DNA of 64,000 bases from Chitinophaga jiangningensis (GTDB lineage: Bacteria > Bacteroidota > Bacteroidia > Chitinophagales > Chitinophagaceae), in NCBI RefSeq assembly GCF_900142605.1, contig NZ_FRBL01000004.1, positions 558,001-622,000 of the forward strand, in the 5' to 3' direction. The notes below the pieces were generated by a model, which was given only the letters and a program-made list of their open reading frames with translations, searched no databases and was not told the origin of the DNA. This document shows, in pieces, positions 17,771 to 27,134 of the stretch; the stretch's first letter is position 1, and every line of letters begins with the position of its first letter. Both the position numbers and the translations under genes were made by a program.

Positions 17771-19852
17771 TTAATTTATTTGATATGTTGAAATGTATAA
17801 GTAAAAAGCCGCGGTATACACCCTACCCGGTAAGGTAGGTATATGTGCAGCATCTGTATAGTTTAAAATATTATCTGCCGTTATCTGGAAACGGAGGCGA
17901 TGATCAATAAAGCTCTTTGCGACAGCCAGGTTCACGGTCGCATATCGCAGAGCAAATTCACTTTTCTTATCCGGTACATTGTTTCCATTTTCATCTACAA
18001 AGCCATATTTGCTGCGATAGAGCAGCCGCAGGTTCGCATCCAGCCCCCGCAGTGGATTGGTGTATCGCACTTTCAGATTAGCGGCATGATGGGAGCGGTT
18101 GAACAGCCCGAAATATTCACGGCGGGTCAACACACGCGTCTGGTGTGTATGCTCATCGACTGTGCATACTTCATCACTCTTTACTTTGTTGAGCAGTTCA
18201 TTATCAATAGCCATCAGGTATTGATATCCGCCCGCCACCTGCCAATGTTTTGTTATGGCTTGATTTATTTCTACTTCTGCGCCATAGGTAGTAATGCTGT
18301 TTACGTTTACATAACTATAAACACTGAAGTCATTTGTTTTTTGTGCAACTGCTCTGGTATCTATCAGATTACTTACGCGATTGAGGAAGAAATTCACGTT
18401 TGCATGTGTATACTTCCCCGGGCTTGATTGCAGTCCCACGTTATAAGACCAGGAGCTTTCCGCATTCAGGTCAGATAATTTATCAAGGTCGTAGTTTATA
18501 CTTTTTATTTCTCCTGCGGCTTGCATTTGCCGGATGATCTCAGCTGCCAGCTTTGTACCTACTACGCTGTAACCTACTGCTGCATTATTAAAGTGCAGAT
18601 ACAGCTGCCTGAAATCAGGCGCACGGTACCCCCTGCCTACAGTACCGAGCACTTTCAGGTAGTCATTTATTTTAAATGACACTGACATCTTTGGACTGAT
18701 CTGGCTGGGATACTGGTTATGTGTATCAAACCGGGCACCTAGCAACACGTTCCATGCATTGGTTGGACGCCAGTTTTCCTGCACAAACAGGTATCCGCTG
18801 TTGAACGACATGCGTTCATCATACCTGGTAGCCTCCAGCGACTCATGAATATATCCTGCGCCAGCGGTGAGGATATTGGTTTTGTTCATTACCCAGTCGA
18901 ACTGGTATTCCGGCTTTATATATTGCTGCGTAAAAAAGGATGCATCATATAACCTCTTATCATCCTTGTATTCCATTTTTTCATTTGTGGCATACCGGGA
19001 ATAATAGAGACGAAGTTGATGCGTCCACTGATTCGCAGGCTTGAACCTCAATACCAGAGATGCGTTTGCATCTGATTCCTTTGTATTATCCAGTACCCGT
19101 TTCCCACCGTCATCGAAATAACCGGAGACCCGCTGATCGAAATACCTTCCTGCGATTATTGTCTGCCATTTATGATTCCAATCGTGTTGCCAGCGGGTTT
19201 GTCCTGTAGCAGCATGATATGGAAACACACTGGGATTCACCGCATCACCAATGGTATATCCTTTTGTATCGAAATAGTTTCCATTTAGTGAAAAGCTACC
19301 TTTTTCATATGGAATAAGCGTACCAGCATCCAGCTGCCACGTATTATTGCTACCATATCTCGCAGTGGCATTTGTTTGACCTTTTTTGCTTTTATTACTG
19401 GTAATTATATTGATTACACCCGCCATGGCATCGCTGCCATATAAGGAAGAAACAGGACCTTTAACAATCTCTATTCTTTCAATATTACTCACCACTATCC
19501 TTGACAGGTCAAGGGTTCCAGCTGTTCTTCCGATCAGCGGCTCACCGTCGAGCAATATTAATGTATACTCGGCTTCGAGACCCTGCATCTGCACTCCTGT
19601 GCCGTGATTACTGGTAATAAACAGCCCGGTTTGCTCCGCCAGCACCTGATCCAGGTGCATGGCTCCCATACTTTGGAGTTGTTCTTTTTTAATAACAGTA
19701 ACGGCTATAGGTATCTGCTTTTGTAGTTGTTCGTTCCGTGTAGCGGTTACTACTACTTCCTGCAATACTTTATTATCTGCAACAGTATCTGTTTGGGCAA
19801 ATAGGCTCCAGGGCCACCACAGGCAGCCTATCAGGATAATATATTTCAGCAT
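17771..19852 (-). CDS. TonB-dependent outer-membrane receptor, heme-type
   Basis: A 693-residue protein with a signal peptide ending LFAQ (about residue 20). The TonB-box/plug start is LQEVVVTATRNEQLQKQIP, and the plug motifs IERIEIVKGPVSSLYGSDAMAGVINIIT follow. The 22-strand barrel comes after, without the N-terminal carboxypeptidase-like domain typical of SusC proteins. This architecture is that of siderophore/heme receptors. With HmuY and DUF6607 downstream it forms a heme-uptake operon. A sequence close to a promoter -7 element lies upstream on the minus strand (TACTTTCG), one base off consensus. Confidence 0.92.
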   Translation of the reverse strand: MLKYIILIGCLWWPWSLFAQTDTVADNKVLQEVVVTATRNEQLQKQIPIAVTVIKKEQLQSMGAMHLDQVLAEQTGLFITSNHGTGVQMQGLEAEYTLILLDGEPLIGRTAGTLDLSRIVVSNIERIEIVKGPVSSLYGSDAMAGVINIITSNKSKKGQTNATARYGSNNTWQLDAGTLIPYEKGSFSLNGNYFDTKGYTIGDAVNPSVFPYHAATGQTRWQHDWNHKWQTIIAGRYFDQRVSGYFDDGGKRVLDNTKESDANASLVLRFKPANQWTHQLRLYYSRYATNEKMEYKDDKRLYDASFFTQQYIKPEYQFDWVMNKTNILTAGAGYIHESLEATRYDERMSFNSGYLFVQENWRPTNAWNVLLGARFDTHNQYPSQISPKMSVSFKINDYLKVLGTVGRGYRAPDFRQLYLHFNNAAVGYSVVGTKLAAEIIRQMQAAGEIKSINYDLDKLSDLNAESSWSYNVGLQSSPGKYTHANVNFFLNRVSNLIDTRAVAQKTNDFSVYSYVNVNSITTYGAEVEINQAITKHWQVAGGYQYLMAIDNELLNKVKSDEVCTVDEHTHQTRVLTRREYFGLFNRSHHAANLKVRYTNPLRGLDANLRLLYRSKYGFVDENGNNVPDKKSEFALRYATVNLAVAKSFIDHRLRFQITADNILNYTDAAHIPTLPGRVYTAAFYLYISTYQIN

Positions 19853-19966
19853 TTCTGATTTAGAATTGTACCGCGAAAGTAGACTCCGAAGAATTAACAG
19901 CGTTACTCAAACGGGAAATTCATTTACGCAATACGGAAATACAATATCAGCAGGATTAGTAACTAT

Positions 19967-20353
19967 TTACACCCACTCATTAATATGGCTGGCATTTCCC
20001 ATACTCATTTCCCTGGCTGAAATGGTAAAGGAGATCGTCATAGGATGTTCATCTGCGTAATGAAAAACTTCTTCAAATTTAACCAGGTATCCTTCCTTAA
20101 ATTCCAGGCATTTTAGTTTTGCATCGGTGTCTCTCTTATAGAAAGTAACGGTACCGTCTCTACGTTCAAAATTATTCACCATCCATTCAAAAAGGTCAGT
20201 TTTACCTGTTGACTCGACAGTTAGTGTAATCCTCCCTCCTCTTGTAATGGAAGAGGGCCTTCCGGTGGCATCCGTTTCCTGACTTAAGGTGTAGGCCACA
20301 CGCTGGACGTTATAATTTTCTCCATTGATGGTGAGAATCGACTTAAACGACAT
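19967..20353 (-). CDS. tssD: T6SS tube protein TssD (Hcp), Bacteroidota type
   Basis: A 128-residue protein starting at the ATG that gives MSFKSILTINGENYNV; an upstream in-frame start would add ten residues not seen in the family. It has the Bacteroidota Hcp pattern: 'Y-T-L-S-Q-E-T-D-A-T-G-R-P-S-S' followed by 'GGRITLTVEST' and a C-terminal 'FHYADEHPMTISFTISARE'. Hcp hexamers stack to form the inner tube that is fired by the contractile sheath. It is the last gene of the minus-strand T6SS arm, 39 bases after tssO. Confidence 0.92.
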   Translation of the reverse strand: MSFKSILTINGENYNVQRVAYTLSQETDATGRPSSITRGGRITLTVESTGKTDLFEWMVNNFERRDGTVTFYKRDTDAKLKCLEFKEGYLVKFEEVFHYADEHPMTISFTISAREMSMGNASHINEWV

Positions 20354-20392
20354 AATGAGTACATTTAAAAGGTTAACAAACAAACTGATTGG

Positions 20393-20911
20393 TTATTGCG
20401 CACGACTATTTACCAACAGCATTCTGCAATTATCCAGGTCTCTGGTTCTTGACTCGAGTTGCTGTAGCAGCGTCGCATTTTCTGTTTTTAGTGTCATGAT
20501 AATCTGCTGTGATTGAGTGCTTTCTCTTAGCTGCTGCTTACATTGCTGCAATTGAAGGCAACATTGAACAACATCATCATAAAATGAGAAGTTCGGATTT
20601 GATGCAGGAATCATGTTACGCATACCGGCGAGTGTAGCAGCAATAATCTGATCGGTATATATGGCATTATTTCCAGGTTCATTTACCGCAATTAGCTCCT
20701 GTTTAACAGTTGCCAGTCGCGTCATAAATGAATCCCGCAACACTTGCTGTGATTCCTGGTAAAGCAATTCATCTCTTAGTACGCGGTTTTCCAATTTCGG
20801 AACCTGGTAATGGTAAAATACACTTGTGAATAATAGTCCTACTGATAACAGATATAACAGTATAAACAGTAGCAGTGATTTCTTTCTTGCTATTTGATTT
20901 AATGGTTTCAT
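20393..20911 (-). CDS. tssO: T6SS membrane protein TssO
   Basis: A 172-residue protein with one transmembrane helix near the N-terminus (about 13-32). A long helical periplasmic segment rich in Q, L and E follows, probably a coiled coil (about 95-165). The N-terminus 'MKPLNQIARKK' and this single-pass plus coiled-coil layout match TssO, one of the components specific to the Bacteroidota T6SS (subtype iii), where TssN-TssR replace the TssJLM membrane complex of proteobacteria. It sits between tssK and tssD. The call rests on layout and neighbours as much as on sequence. Confidence 0.75.
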   Translation of the reverse strand: MKPLNQIARKKSLLLFILLYLLSVGLLFTSVFYHYQVPKLENRVLRDELLYQESQQVLRDSFMTRLATVKQELIAVNEPGNNAIYTDQIIAATLAGMRNMIPASNPNFSFYDDVVQCCLQLQQCKQQLRESTQSQQIIMTLKTENATLLQQLESRTRDLDNCRMLLVNSRAQ

Positions 20912-20953
20912 TGGATGCCATCAGTTAATTGGGTGAAAGCCATATGGCCAATC

Positions 20954-22114
20954 TTATTCTGAAAAGGACCATCTGGACTTCTTTGTTTGCTTTTGATATA
21001 CGGGGTTAACGGCTTTCTCTTCTTTCACAAAAATATTGGTGTCAGGCCTTTTGCCAATAAAGTCCAATTGGCTGATGGCATGTGTAACCCTATGCAGAAG
21101 GTCAACAAACACGTATAATGGTTGCAGTGCTGCCATCATATCCTGATGTTTGTATACCGCGATGAGCGCCGCAGCAAATATTTGATCCATTTCCCCTGGA
21201 GAGAAATCTCCCCATTCTGAAAGGTATAGCATTAATTCTTCCTTCATATGCCCAGCACGTTGTTCCAATGCAGTACACCAGCAAGCTGCAATTTTGTATA
21301 GGTAGCAATACCAATCGTACGGATGAATGTACGGTAGTACGCCACCGTGCCAGCACGTTTGATGTAACAACATGGCAGATAAATGCTCGGCAATATAGAG
21401 CAGAGCGGTAGCCAGTTCCTGGGATTGCTGACGAGCATATACTTTCTGAATGATCAGTTTGCAATAAGTATGGATATAACCCAATTGTGCATGTGTACTG
21501 ATGGCCATTTCCAATAGTTGTGTATGTGCTCCCAGGTTCATGCAGGGCGGAATGTAAGTCGGGTCAGGTATCCAATATCCCTGCTGATGAATGAGCCTGG
21601 CCAGGGGCAGTTGCCACCATGTGGAAATACCTGCCTCATCGTGTAACTGGGGAGTTAAAGTCAACTGCATTTCCTCTACCGTATAATATGTTTTAAACGG
21701 CAATACATCGGTATTGGTATGCCCTGCCGGCAAACGTTGATAGGAATGCACCTGCAGGAACAGGTATTGCTGATTTCCTTTCGCAGGCAGCTCAATGGTA
21801 TACTCCAATAAAGGCCGCAGGCTCTCTTCCCTTACCTGGATTGGAATACGTATATAGGCTCCTCCCGGGGTAACAGCATAGCAGTCATTAAGCAATATAC
21901 AATACGCGTTTCCAGCGACGGGTGTAATGGTCATCTTCAAGCCTGGTGCTTTTCCTGGTTCGTATAAAAGTCCATAACGACAGTGGCCAACTGTCGACCG
22001 GAACAGTTGCTGATTAATTGAAATCAGCGCATTCTCCAGATCTGTAAAGTGCTGGCTATTTACTTTCATTCCATCCTGCCAGTTCAGAAATGGATAATAA
22101 ACAGGTGTATCCAT
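20954..22114 (-). CDS. tssK: T6SS baseplate protein TssK
   Basis: A 386-residue protein starting at ATG 22114; a TTG two codons upstream is less likely. The opening 'YYPFLNWQDGMKVNSQHF' is the signature of the TssK N-terminal domain (P-x-x-W-x-x-G-x-x-x-x-x-Q-H-F). An all-beta shell domain follows and then a helical part. TssK links the baseplate wedges (TssE, F, G) to the membrane complex. It is 17 bases downstream of tssN. The length is somewhat short compared with proteobacterial TssK (about 440). Confidence 0.88.
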   Translation of the reverse strand: MDTPVYYPFLNWQDGMKVNSQHFTDLENALISINQQLFRSTVGHCRYGLLYEPGKAPGLKMTITPVAGNAYCILLNDCYAVTPGGAYIRIPIQVREESLRPLLEYTIELPAKGNQQYLFLQVHSYQRLPAGHTNTDVLPFKTYYTVEEMQLTLTPQLHDEAGISTWWQLPLARLIHQQGYWIPDPTYIPPCMNLGAHTQLLEMAISTHAQLGYIHTYCKLIIQKVYARQQSQELATALLYIAEHLSAMLLHQTCWHGGVLPYIHPYDWYCYLYKIAACWCTALEQRAGHMKEELMLYLSEWGDFSPGEMDQIFAAALIAVYKHQDMMAALQPLYVFVDLLHRVTHAISQLDFIGKRPDTNIFVKEEKAVNPVYQKQTKKSRWSFSE

Positions 22115-22131
22115 GGTCAATAATTCATCGG

Positions 22132-22959
22132 TTATACACGTACACAGACAATCACGCTATTTTCCCTAATCCCGGTAAATTGCACAGGTCTGTTGTAATC
22201 AATTATCGCAGCCGGCCAGCAGTTCCGTACTCTAAAAAACTGCCAGTAACAGGCATTTCCTCCAGCATCCGTCACCTCAATCTGCTGTTCCGGATGCTTT
22301 TCATTGTAATCATTCAGAAAATGGTAAAAGAAATCTCCCCAGCTAATATGTAATGGAGCCCTGGCCCTGAAATAGGTCAGGGAATCATCGGCAGAAGACT
22401 TAGTGATCCGAAGGCCAACAACCAAAAGCTCATCCATATCACTTTCTACAATTTCCTGTATGACATTTTCTAACGGGTAAACCCACGGAGCATATGCAGG
22501 AGGAGGCAGGTAATAAAAAGCCTTTCCCATTTCTATGATTATGGTAGCCGGCAACACTAGTACTTGTGCCCGCCAGAGCAATACGGTGGTTAGAGATGTA
22601 ACGAAGGCCCAATAGCAGCAGGAATATATCAACGTACTTACAAGCATTACGTAACAGATGGCTACAACAAGTATGAGTCGCGTACCTTTATACCTATTTA
22701 AACGCAGTAAGCTTATCAGCATTGAAATATAAGTTCCCACTAATAGTCCTACCACTTCTGCTGCACTAAATATCCACCAGGCACTCGTCAGCAATTGGGG
22801 CAGTAGTAATGTAGTAATACATCCGATACAAGCTCCTGCAAGAATCAGGAGTAAAATGAGAGGTTTGTTTTTTGCCGATTTGGGCCACCAGTACCAGCAA
22901 ATAATTGTCAGGACCACAGTAGCTCCTGCGAGCAAGGTTAACAGTAACAGGTTTTTCAT
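22132..22959 (-). CDS. tssN: T6SS membrane protein TssN
   Basis: A 275-residue protein with five or so hydrophobic helices in the first 150 residues (starting at 3-22, 33-53, 58-85 and continuing through about 135). A soluble C-terminal domain follows, containing 'HISWGDFFYHFLNDYNEKHP'. That aromatic-rich C-terminal motif, the polytopic N-terminus and the position between tssG and tssK fit TssN, the polytopic membrane component of subtype iii T6SS. It starts 12 bases after the tssG stop. Confidence 0.8.
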   Translation of the reverse strand: MKNLLLLTLLAGATVVLTIICWYWWPKSAKNKPLILLLILAGACIGCITTLLLPQLLTSAWWIFSAAEVVGLLVGTYISMLISLLRLNRYKGTRLILVVAICYVMLVSTLIYSCCYWAFVTSLTTVLLWRAQVLVLPATIIIEMGKAFYYLPPPAYAPWVYPLENVIQEIVESDMDELLVVGLRITKSSADDSLTYFRARAPLHISWGDFFYHFLNDYNEKHPEQQIEVTDAGGNACYWQFFRVRNCWPAAIIDYNRPVQFTGIRENSVIVCVRV

Positions 22960-22971
22960 TTACAGCTAAGT

Positions 22972-23736
22972 TTAACAATAACTATTTATTCCAAGTTGAA
23001 AGCAACCGCAGCACTCCGACAGAGGAGGTAATACGTTCCAATATATATCCACTGCTGCCGGAAGCCTCCCGACACATACCTGCCGTAATGCAATTCCCTT
23101 TTCGGCGTACGGCATATAATCAACCGTACTCAATAGCGAAATTGGGCCAATAGTAATATTTACAAGCGGCATTAGCATAAAGCAACTATCTCCCAATATA
23201 AACGAATACCCCAGTTTGATTTCTTTAACGCTACCATGTAAGCCAGCTTCTATTTTCCGCTGCCCGCGTACACACCTTATACTTACTTTTTCCCCAAACA
23301 TTACAGAGAGTTCATCCGCAAATGTTATTAAATCCTCCTCCTGTAAGCTCACCAGCTCAGGTAGTTCTACCTGATTGATAGCTACGGCTAACGTATAATC
23401 TGACAGCCAGCAATTGTACTCAAACAACAGGTTATCATATGGGAAAAAGAAACGTCTCGCTACGGCCTCTTCTTTCTTCAGTCGCCTGCTATGTACAGCC
23501 ATTTTTTCCACATTTGACAATGCCTCCGGAGATATATTTTCATGAAATAAAAACTCCGGCAATACATCATAGATACTATTCCGTCTTAACAATAATTCCC
23601 CGGAAGAATCAAACTCCAGTTCCGGTAACAGGCCACGTAAAGCAGTACCTGTCTTATGCACAACAAACTTGTCATCTTTTAGAAGTGACGATATCGTTTC
23701 TGTGGCAGCAGCGTGAAATGAAATACTATCAGGCAT
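22972..23736 (-). CDS. tssG: T6SS baseplate protein TssG-like
   Basis: A 254-residue cytoplasmic protein and the first gene of the minus-strand arm. The segment 'GELLLRRNSIYDVLPEFLFH' matches the entry region of Bacteroidota TssG proteins, and the C-terminal half has the 'LGYSFILGDSCFMLMP...ITIGPISL' beta region. TssG pairs with two TssF copies to form baseplate wedges; tssF is present on the divergent arm. Identity is weaker than for the sheath and tube genes. It ends in a cysteine-rich tail (SECCGCFQLGINSYC), which is unusual for the family. Confidence 0.7.
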   Translation of the reverse strand: MPDSISFHAAATETISSLLKDDKFVVHKTGTALRGLLPELEFDSSGELLLRRNSIYDVLPEFLFHENISPEALSNVEKMAVHSRRLKKEEAVARRFFFPYDNLLFEYNCWLSDYTLAVAINQVELPELVSLQEEDLITFADELSVMFGEKVSIRCVRGQRKIEAGLHGSVKEIKLGYSFILGDSCFMLMPLVNITIGPISLLSTVDYMPYAEKGIALRQVCVGRLPAAVDIYWNVLPPLSECCGCFQLGINSYC

Positions 23737-23807
23737 AAAATCGGTTAACTATTAATAAAAAAAGCCTGAAGGAAATGGAGTAAAGAAAATGTGACAGATG
23801 CACGTCA

Positions 23808-23838
23808 CAAAAGTATATGAATTTAAAAATAAGAACAA
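23808..23838 (-). promoter_or_regulatory. Promoter of the tssG-N-K-O-D arm
   Basis: On the minus strand TTG (23838-23836) and TACTTTTG (23815-23808) are separated by 20 bases, a full Bacteroidota -33/-7 promoter. It is about 70 bases upstream of the tssG start. The 220-base gap between the divergent arms is otherwise very A/T-rich. For the plus arm only an imperfect -7 (CATATTTG, 23883-23890) is visible. Confidence 0.65.
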
Positions 23839-23956
23839 AAAAATATTTTTCATTTCAGCATTTTTCTAAAGAAAAATTAAATCATATTTGCAGCATAACA
23901 GACCAAGTATTAACTATACCATACTATACATTGTTTGATAACCAAAACTCTTACCG

Positions 23957-24916
23957 ATGAAGCATTTCAGCCCATCGAACACATATGACATCATCATATT
24001 CTCAGTGTCTGCAACCCTTGCATTTGCAAGTATTATAATTATACTTTGCCAACAAGAATCAACGCAAAATGATTCAGAGATAATTATAAACAACGGTAAC
24101 GTATATACGGTAAATCAGGCATTCGAAATAAATACCCACTGCCAGTCAGGATCATCAGGTCCTGTATGGATCATCAGTCCGCACAGATACCGGATTGGAA
24201 ACACCCTTCATTACAAAACAGCGACAAGCGGAAACCTTCATATCATCGCAATATTAAACAACAGCAAAGCTGTTAAAAGCATTTATATTTGCGCCCCCAA
24301 TCCGGATACCCTGCCTGTCGTCCTGCCACGTGCCGTTATCACAGGACCAGCACAGGCCTTCGCCGGCACTCCTTATGTATACTACACCAGGAATGACACT
24401 TCGTTTACTTGCCAATGGCGCCTGTTAGGCGATAGCACCAGTTTTCAAACCGGTAATAGCTGTCGGATTACATTCCGATACCCGGGAGAACAACACCTCA
24501 CACTTACCTTGAACAACGACCCCCGCACAACCACTATCAAGACCATACAAGTACTGGCACCCGCCGACAGAAAGCCGTCACCCACGCTGGTCATACCGGA
24601 ACCCGTGCCAGTAATACCGGTGGCTGCGACACCTGCACCGCCCATCATCAGCGATCAGGCATTCCATCAATTATTACTGCAGTTACTGGAAGGTAAAAAG
24701 CCTGCGGAAGAATTAATGAAGTATTTGTGTAATCAACAGGAAACAGTCGTCATCATAAATGACAAGGAAACGACTTCCTTTTTGCAATGCTGCGCCCAAC
24801 TTCAGCATAAAAAGAATATCAGGCTTATATCACTTTCGCTCGCCAGAAGCAAACAAGGGTGCATAGAAGCACTAAGAATCAGGTACGACAAAAAGAAATT
24901 TATAGGTCTTTTTTAA
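23957..24916 (+). CDS. T6SS-linked single-pass membrane protein with PKD-like domains
   Basis: A 319-residue protein with one transmembrane helix (about 10-30) and then a periplasmic part. The latter holds two Ig/PKD-like beta-sandwich segments (about 45-115 and 118-200; 'FTCQWRLLGDSTSFQTGN...FRYPGEQHLTLTL' is PKD-like). A proline/valine linker follows (about 205-232), and then a C-terminal alpha/beta segment (about 235-319). It is the first gene of the plus-strand arm, 10 bases before tssE. It may be the subtype iii component TssP or an equivalent periplasmic membrane-complex part; I could not tell which from sequence alone. Confidence 0.6.
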   Translation: MKHFSPSNTYDIIIFSVSATLAFASIIIILCQQESTQNDSEIIINNGNVYTVNQAFEINTHCQSGSSGPVWIISPHRYRIGNTLHYKTATSGNLHIIAILNNSKAVKSIYICAPNPDTLPVVLPRAVITGPAQAFAGTPYVYYTRNDTSFTCQWRLLGDSTSFQTGNSCRITFRYPGEQHLTLTLNNDPRTTTIKTIQVLAPADRKPSPTLVIPEPVPVIPVAATPAPPIISDQAFHQLLLQLLEGKKPAEELMKYLCNQQETVVIINDKETTSFLQCCAQLQHKKNIRLISLSLARSKQGCIEALRIRYDKKKFIGLF

Positions 24917-24926
24917 ACAAATAATC

Positions 24927-25325
24927 ATGCATAATAAATACTTACAGATACCATTGCAATTAAATGAACTACTGCAAGGACACAGGCAGCCAAGAATTCA
25001 TATAAAAGAGTCAATCAGGCAGCATATATGGCTACTTGTAAATACCTACCAGGGCGAGCATCAATATGCACCCGACTATGGCTTCCCGTTATGGGAGCAA
25101 AGCATCCGTATCAATCCAACTGAACAAATGTTAAAATCACATATTGAGCAATCCTTCCAGGAATATCTTTCACTGTTTGAATCGCGCATAAAGCAGACTA
25201 AAATTTCAGTTTCCTTTGATCATGAAAACAGCATTGCCATTGGCCTTATTGGGTGCACTATTTTTTGTAATCAGGAATTCGTTATCGACTACCAGCTTTT
25301 GATTCATCCATTACTATATAAATGA
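24927..25325 (+). CDS. tssE: T6SS baseplate protein TssE (gp25-like)
   Basis: A 132-residue protein of the GPW/gp25 family. It has 'IRQHIWLLVNTYQGEHQYAPDYGFPLWE', where Y-x-P-x-Y-G-x-x-L/D is the gp25 signature, and a C-terminal beta region. In T6SS, TssE initiates sheath assembly at the baseplate. It is 3 bases upstream of tssF and 10 bases downstream of the PKD protein gene, so the three form an operon. The catalytic-like 'EPR' motif of phage gp25 is not obvious here. Confidence 0.85.
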   Translation: MHNKYLQIPLQLNELLQGHRQPRIHIKESIRQHIWLLVNTYQGEHQYAPDYGFPLWEQSIRINPTEQMLKSHIEQSFQEYLSLFESRIKQTKISVSFDHENSIAIGLIGCTIFCNQEFVIDYQLLIHPLLYK

Positions 25326-25328
25326 AAA

Positions 25329-27110
25329 ATGAAATCAGCTATCAGATCACGGTTACTACAGCTGGCTGCCTCACATTTAAATGGCAGCACCAACAATGTC
25401 ATTCCGCCAGACCCCATTATTACGCTCCTGATGGAAGGACTGGCCGGTGAACTTGCTCAGCTGCACCAGCTACATGAACAAATGCTGGCCGGTATTACAC
25501 AACACCTGGCATCCGTTCTGCTCAAGAATACCGTAACAACAAGCCTGCCTGGTTATACCCTGCTCCATGCAACACCTACTGATATAACCTTGATCGGCCA
25601 GCGGCATATATTTAATCCTGCTCCGGCAAACCATACTTTTATTCCAGCCGGAACCCATAAATTGTTTCCGGCAGAACTAACACACATCATATATCCTGAC
25701 TATATCGTGCGTATGGATGATCATTTACAACCGGAGGTCATTATCACCGAACCAATACTCACCAACTGCACAGCGCAAATTATCCTTATGGTGACAACTT
25801 CTCACCCATTGTTAACAAATATTGCAGGCTTGTCCCTTTTCTTTGAAACCACCTCACCACTGCAAGATGAAATTTACCCGTTATTACCCCTGTTGAAATG
25901 CACCATTAATGGGCAGGCAGCAGCAGTAAGCCAGCAATATTTTCATGAAGAAATACCAACAGACCGCATATTACCTGACATATATACACAGCCTGCATTG
26001 GAAAACTATCGTCAACAAACCATGATGATTACATCGTGTGACCTGACACCAAACCGCAACGTAGCACCACCTCCCATATTAAACAACTTCCTGGATAAGC
26101 ATCTGATTGATTTACCCGATTGCAATTGGTGGATTACTTTAGAATTCCCTGGAATGTCGCATGAATACCTCCACTATATCAGGTGTTATATCAATTGTTT
26201 TCCCGCTGTCAACATAGGCGTGGCAGAACTCATTCATACAATACATCCGTTGTATAACCTATTCCAGTTAGCTTGCGAAGACGAATTCCTATGTCTCGGG
26301 AGAGTTACAGATCAGTCAGGTCGCTATTATAAACATGTTACCGAGCGGACCACTGCTGAATTACAGCCTGGTGAAGTAAACCTGCTGCATGCTGAGAAAA
26401 GGAGGATGGATCAAAGAGAGCTCATTAGTGTGCTAGAACACGGTACATCACGCCTAAAGGAAGAACTGCAGTTAATTGGTCAGCTTGGCCATAACAACCT
26501 GCTCCAAACCCTGGAAGAATTAACACAGAAAGTAAATTATATCCAGGAGATTGTCCATGAACATACGCAACGATCCGTTTCTCCCATGATCGCATTTCAG
26601 CCCCTGGAAGGTTCCACCCACCTGACATTCGAATACTTTACTACACAGGGTAGCCAACTGCCACCGCTGCCACCGCGAAGCGAATGGAAAGAGCAAGCTA
26701 CCAGCATATTCCGACCAGGAAGTATTTTCAATCTCGCAACAGTATGCCCAGGTACACCTGCCCCCTCTCCGGAAAAGCAGGTGCAACTGTTCCGCGCACA
26801 ACTGTATTCGCAAAACAGAATCGTAAATGGAGCGGATATTGAATTATGTTGCCGTGCTATTTTAGGACATTATTGTACGCATGTACGAATAGACAAAGGC
26901 GTAATATTATCCGTAGCTGCCGGACATGGGTATGAGAGAACCATTGATGTGTATATCACACTGAGTTCATCAGCTACTGATTGTACACCTCCCCTTCTCG
27001 AATATTACAAGAAAACAGTGCTCCGGCAGCTTCACCAAAGAGGGGTAGGCCTGGTACCTTATCGTGTGTTTTTACTGCCGGGTGCTAAAACTGGTTCTGA
27101 TTCTCACTAA
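25329..27110 (+). CDS. tssF: T6SS baseplate protein TssF
   Basis: A 593-residue protein, standard for TssF. It opens with 'AIRSRLLQLAASHLNGS...DPIITLLMEGLAGELAQLHQ', which corresponds to the conserved N-terminal helix region ('DPxVxRLLEAFAFLxARxxxKL' in proteobacteria). A gp6-like middle and C-terminus follow, with 'SVSPMIAFQPLEGSTHLTFEYF' and a C-terminal 'RGVGLVPYRVFLLPG'. It forms the wedge with TssG. It is the last gene of the plus-strand arm. Confidence 0.85.
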   Translation: MKSAIRSRLLQLAASHLNGSTNNVIPPDPIITLLMEGLAGELAQLHQLHEQMLAGITQHLASVLLKNTVTTSLPGYTLLHATPTDITLIGQRHIFNPAPANHTFIPAGTHKLFPAELTHIIYPDYIVRMDDHLQPEVIITEPILTNCTAQIILMVTTSHPLLTNIAGLSLFFETTSPLQDEIYPLLPLLKCTINGQAAAVSQQYFHEEIPTDRILPDIYTQPALENYRQQTMMITSCDLTPNRNVAPPPILNNFLDKHLIDLPDCNWWITLEFPGMSHEYLHYIRCYINCFPAVNIGVAELIHTIHPLYNLFQLACEDEFLCLGRVTDQSGRYYKHVTERTTAELQPGEVNLLHAEKRRMDQRELISVLEHGTSRLKEELQLIGQLGHNNLLQTLEELTQKVNYIQEIVHEHTQRSVSPMIAFQPLEGSTHLTFEYFTTQGSQLPPLPPRSEWKEQATSIFRPGSIFNLATVCPGTPAPSPEKQVQLFRAQLYSQNRIVNGADIELCCRAILGHYCTHVRIDKGVILSVAAGHGYERTIDVYITLSSSATDCTPPLLEYYKKTVLRQLHQRGVGLVPYRVFLLPGAKTGSDSH

Positions 27111-27134
27111 CACTTGCGAGGACATTCATGTCTA

